A DNA stretch of 5,880 bases from Candidatus Fibrimonadales bacterium (GTDB lineage Bacteria > Fibrobacterota > Fibrobacteria > Fibrobacterales > Fibrobacteraceae): the NCBI GenBank assembly GCA_009777135.1, contig WRMM01000139.1, positions 1-5,880 on the forward strand. Direction: 5' to 3'. Shown here in pieces: positions 5,676 to 5,880 of this stretch. The number at the start of each line of letters is the position of its first letter. Within the stretch, counting starts at the first letter, position 1. The position numbers and the translations under genes are program-made. The notes beneath the pieces were generated by a model. That model saw nothing but the letters and a program-made list of their open reading frames with translations. It had not been told where the DNA came from and did not search any database.

Positions 5676-5880
5676 ATGAATAAAATTCAGTTGTCTCTTG
5701 CCGCTCTGTTAGCAAGCGGTTCTATTATTTCTGCTAACGAAATGAAAATCTCCGTGTACGGTTTTGTGCAGCTAAATACCATTTACGAAGATGGCGTATC
5801 TGGCGGCGATGCCGGTGCTCCCGGTGCTTACCATTGGACAGAAATAGTTCCGCCAAACGCAGATGATGGCGAGGGACGTT
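5676..5880 (+). CDS. Porin-like outer-membrane protein, N-terminal part only
   Basis: The gene begins at the ATG at 5676 with AGAGGA four bases upstream and runs off the window after 68 codons. Residues 1-20 are a clear signal peptide: MNK, a hydrophobic core LSLAALLASGSIIS, and a likely cleavage after ISA. The mature start MKISVYGFVQLNTIYEDG matches the first strand and turn of porin families of the DcaP or general Gram-negative porin kind, in which a YGF(V/I) strand leads into the barrel. A Gly/Ala/Pro-rich segment with acidic residues (SGGDAGAPGAY, PNADDGEGR) follows, probably an extracellular loop. The substrate cannot be judged from this fragment. It has its own ribosome site and a 113-bp upstream gap, so it is probably transcribed separately from glnS. 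Confidence 0.7.
   Translation, partial: MNKIQLSLAALLASGSIISANEMKISVYGFVQLNTIYEDGVSGGDAGAPGAYHWTEIVPPNADDGEGR

Overview
The window looks like chromosomal DNA from a diderm (Gram-negative) bacterium of moderate to slightly low GC. The evidence for an outer membrane is an MlaF-type lipid-transport ATPase, an exported protein with a beta-barrel-like middle, and the start of a porin-like protein with a signal peptide. It carries an Escherichia coli-type glutaminyl-tRNA synthetase, so Gln-tRNA is probably charged directly rather than through the GatCAB route. A PEGA domain joined to an FGE-sulfatase-like domain, together with a short-signal porin, is compatible with the Fibrobacterota or a related lineage. 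That placement is a low-confidence inference; no rRNA is present to fix it.

Layout: bases 3-197 hold a short, very basic reading frame, probably the end of a gene that begins outside the window. Converging on it from the minus strand (216-1592) is an exported three-part protein: signal peptide, PEGA domain, about 190 residues of barrel-like sequence, and a C-terminal FGE-sulfatase-like domain without the catalytic cysteine arrangement. The 124 bp between its start and the tRNA separate it from a plus-strand block. That block begins with a good sigma70-type promoter (TTGAAA-17-TATATT) and a 72-nt tRNA-Gln(UUG), followed by rplY/ctc (ribosomal protein L25), mlaF (ABC ATPase), pth (peptidyl-tRNA hydrolase) and glnS (glutaminyl-tRNA synthetase). 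The gaps are 31 bp, 14 bp, a 4-bp overlap and 31 bp, with no obvious terminator between members. After a 113-bp AT-rich gap, a porin-like gene starts at 5676 and runs off the window.

How the genes fit together: the block from 1717 to 5562 brings together a glutamine tRNA, the enzyme that charges it, the enzyme that recycles peptidyl-tRNA and a 5S-rRNA-binding ribosomal protein. In many proteobacteria the order is tRNA-Gln, prs, rplY, pth. Here prs is absent, mlaF sits between rplY and pth, and glnS is appended. The tRNA-Gln has G37 and discriminator A73 where E. coli tRNA-Gln has A37 and G73, and Pth has Gln in place of the usual active-site His of the second signature motif. These departures and the PEGA/barrel/FGE fusion are the points most worth a second look. 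I found no CRISPR array, insertion sequence, phage gene or clear defence system.
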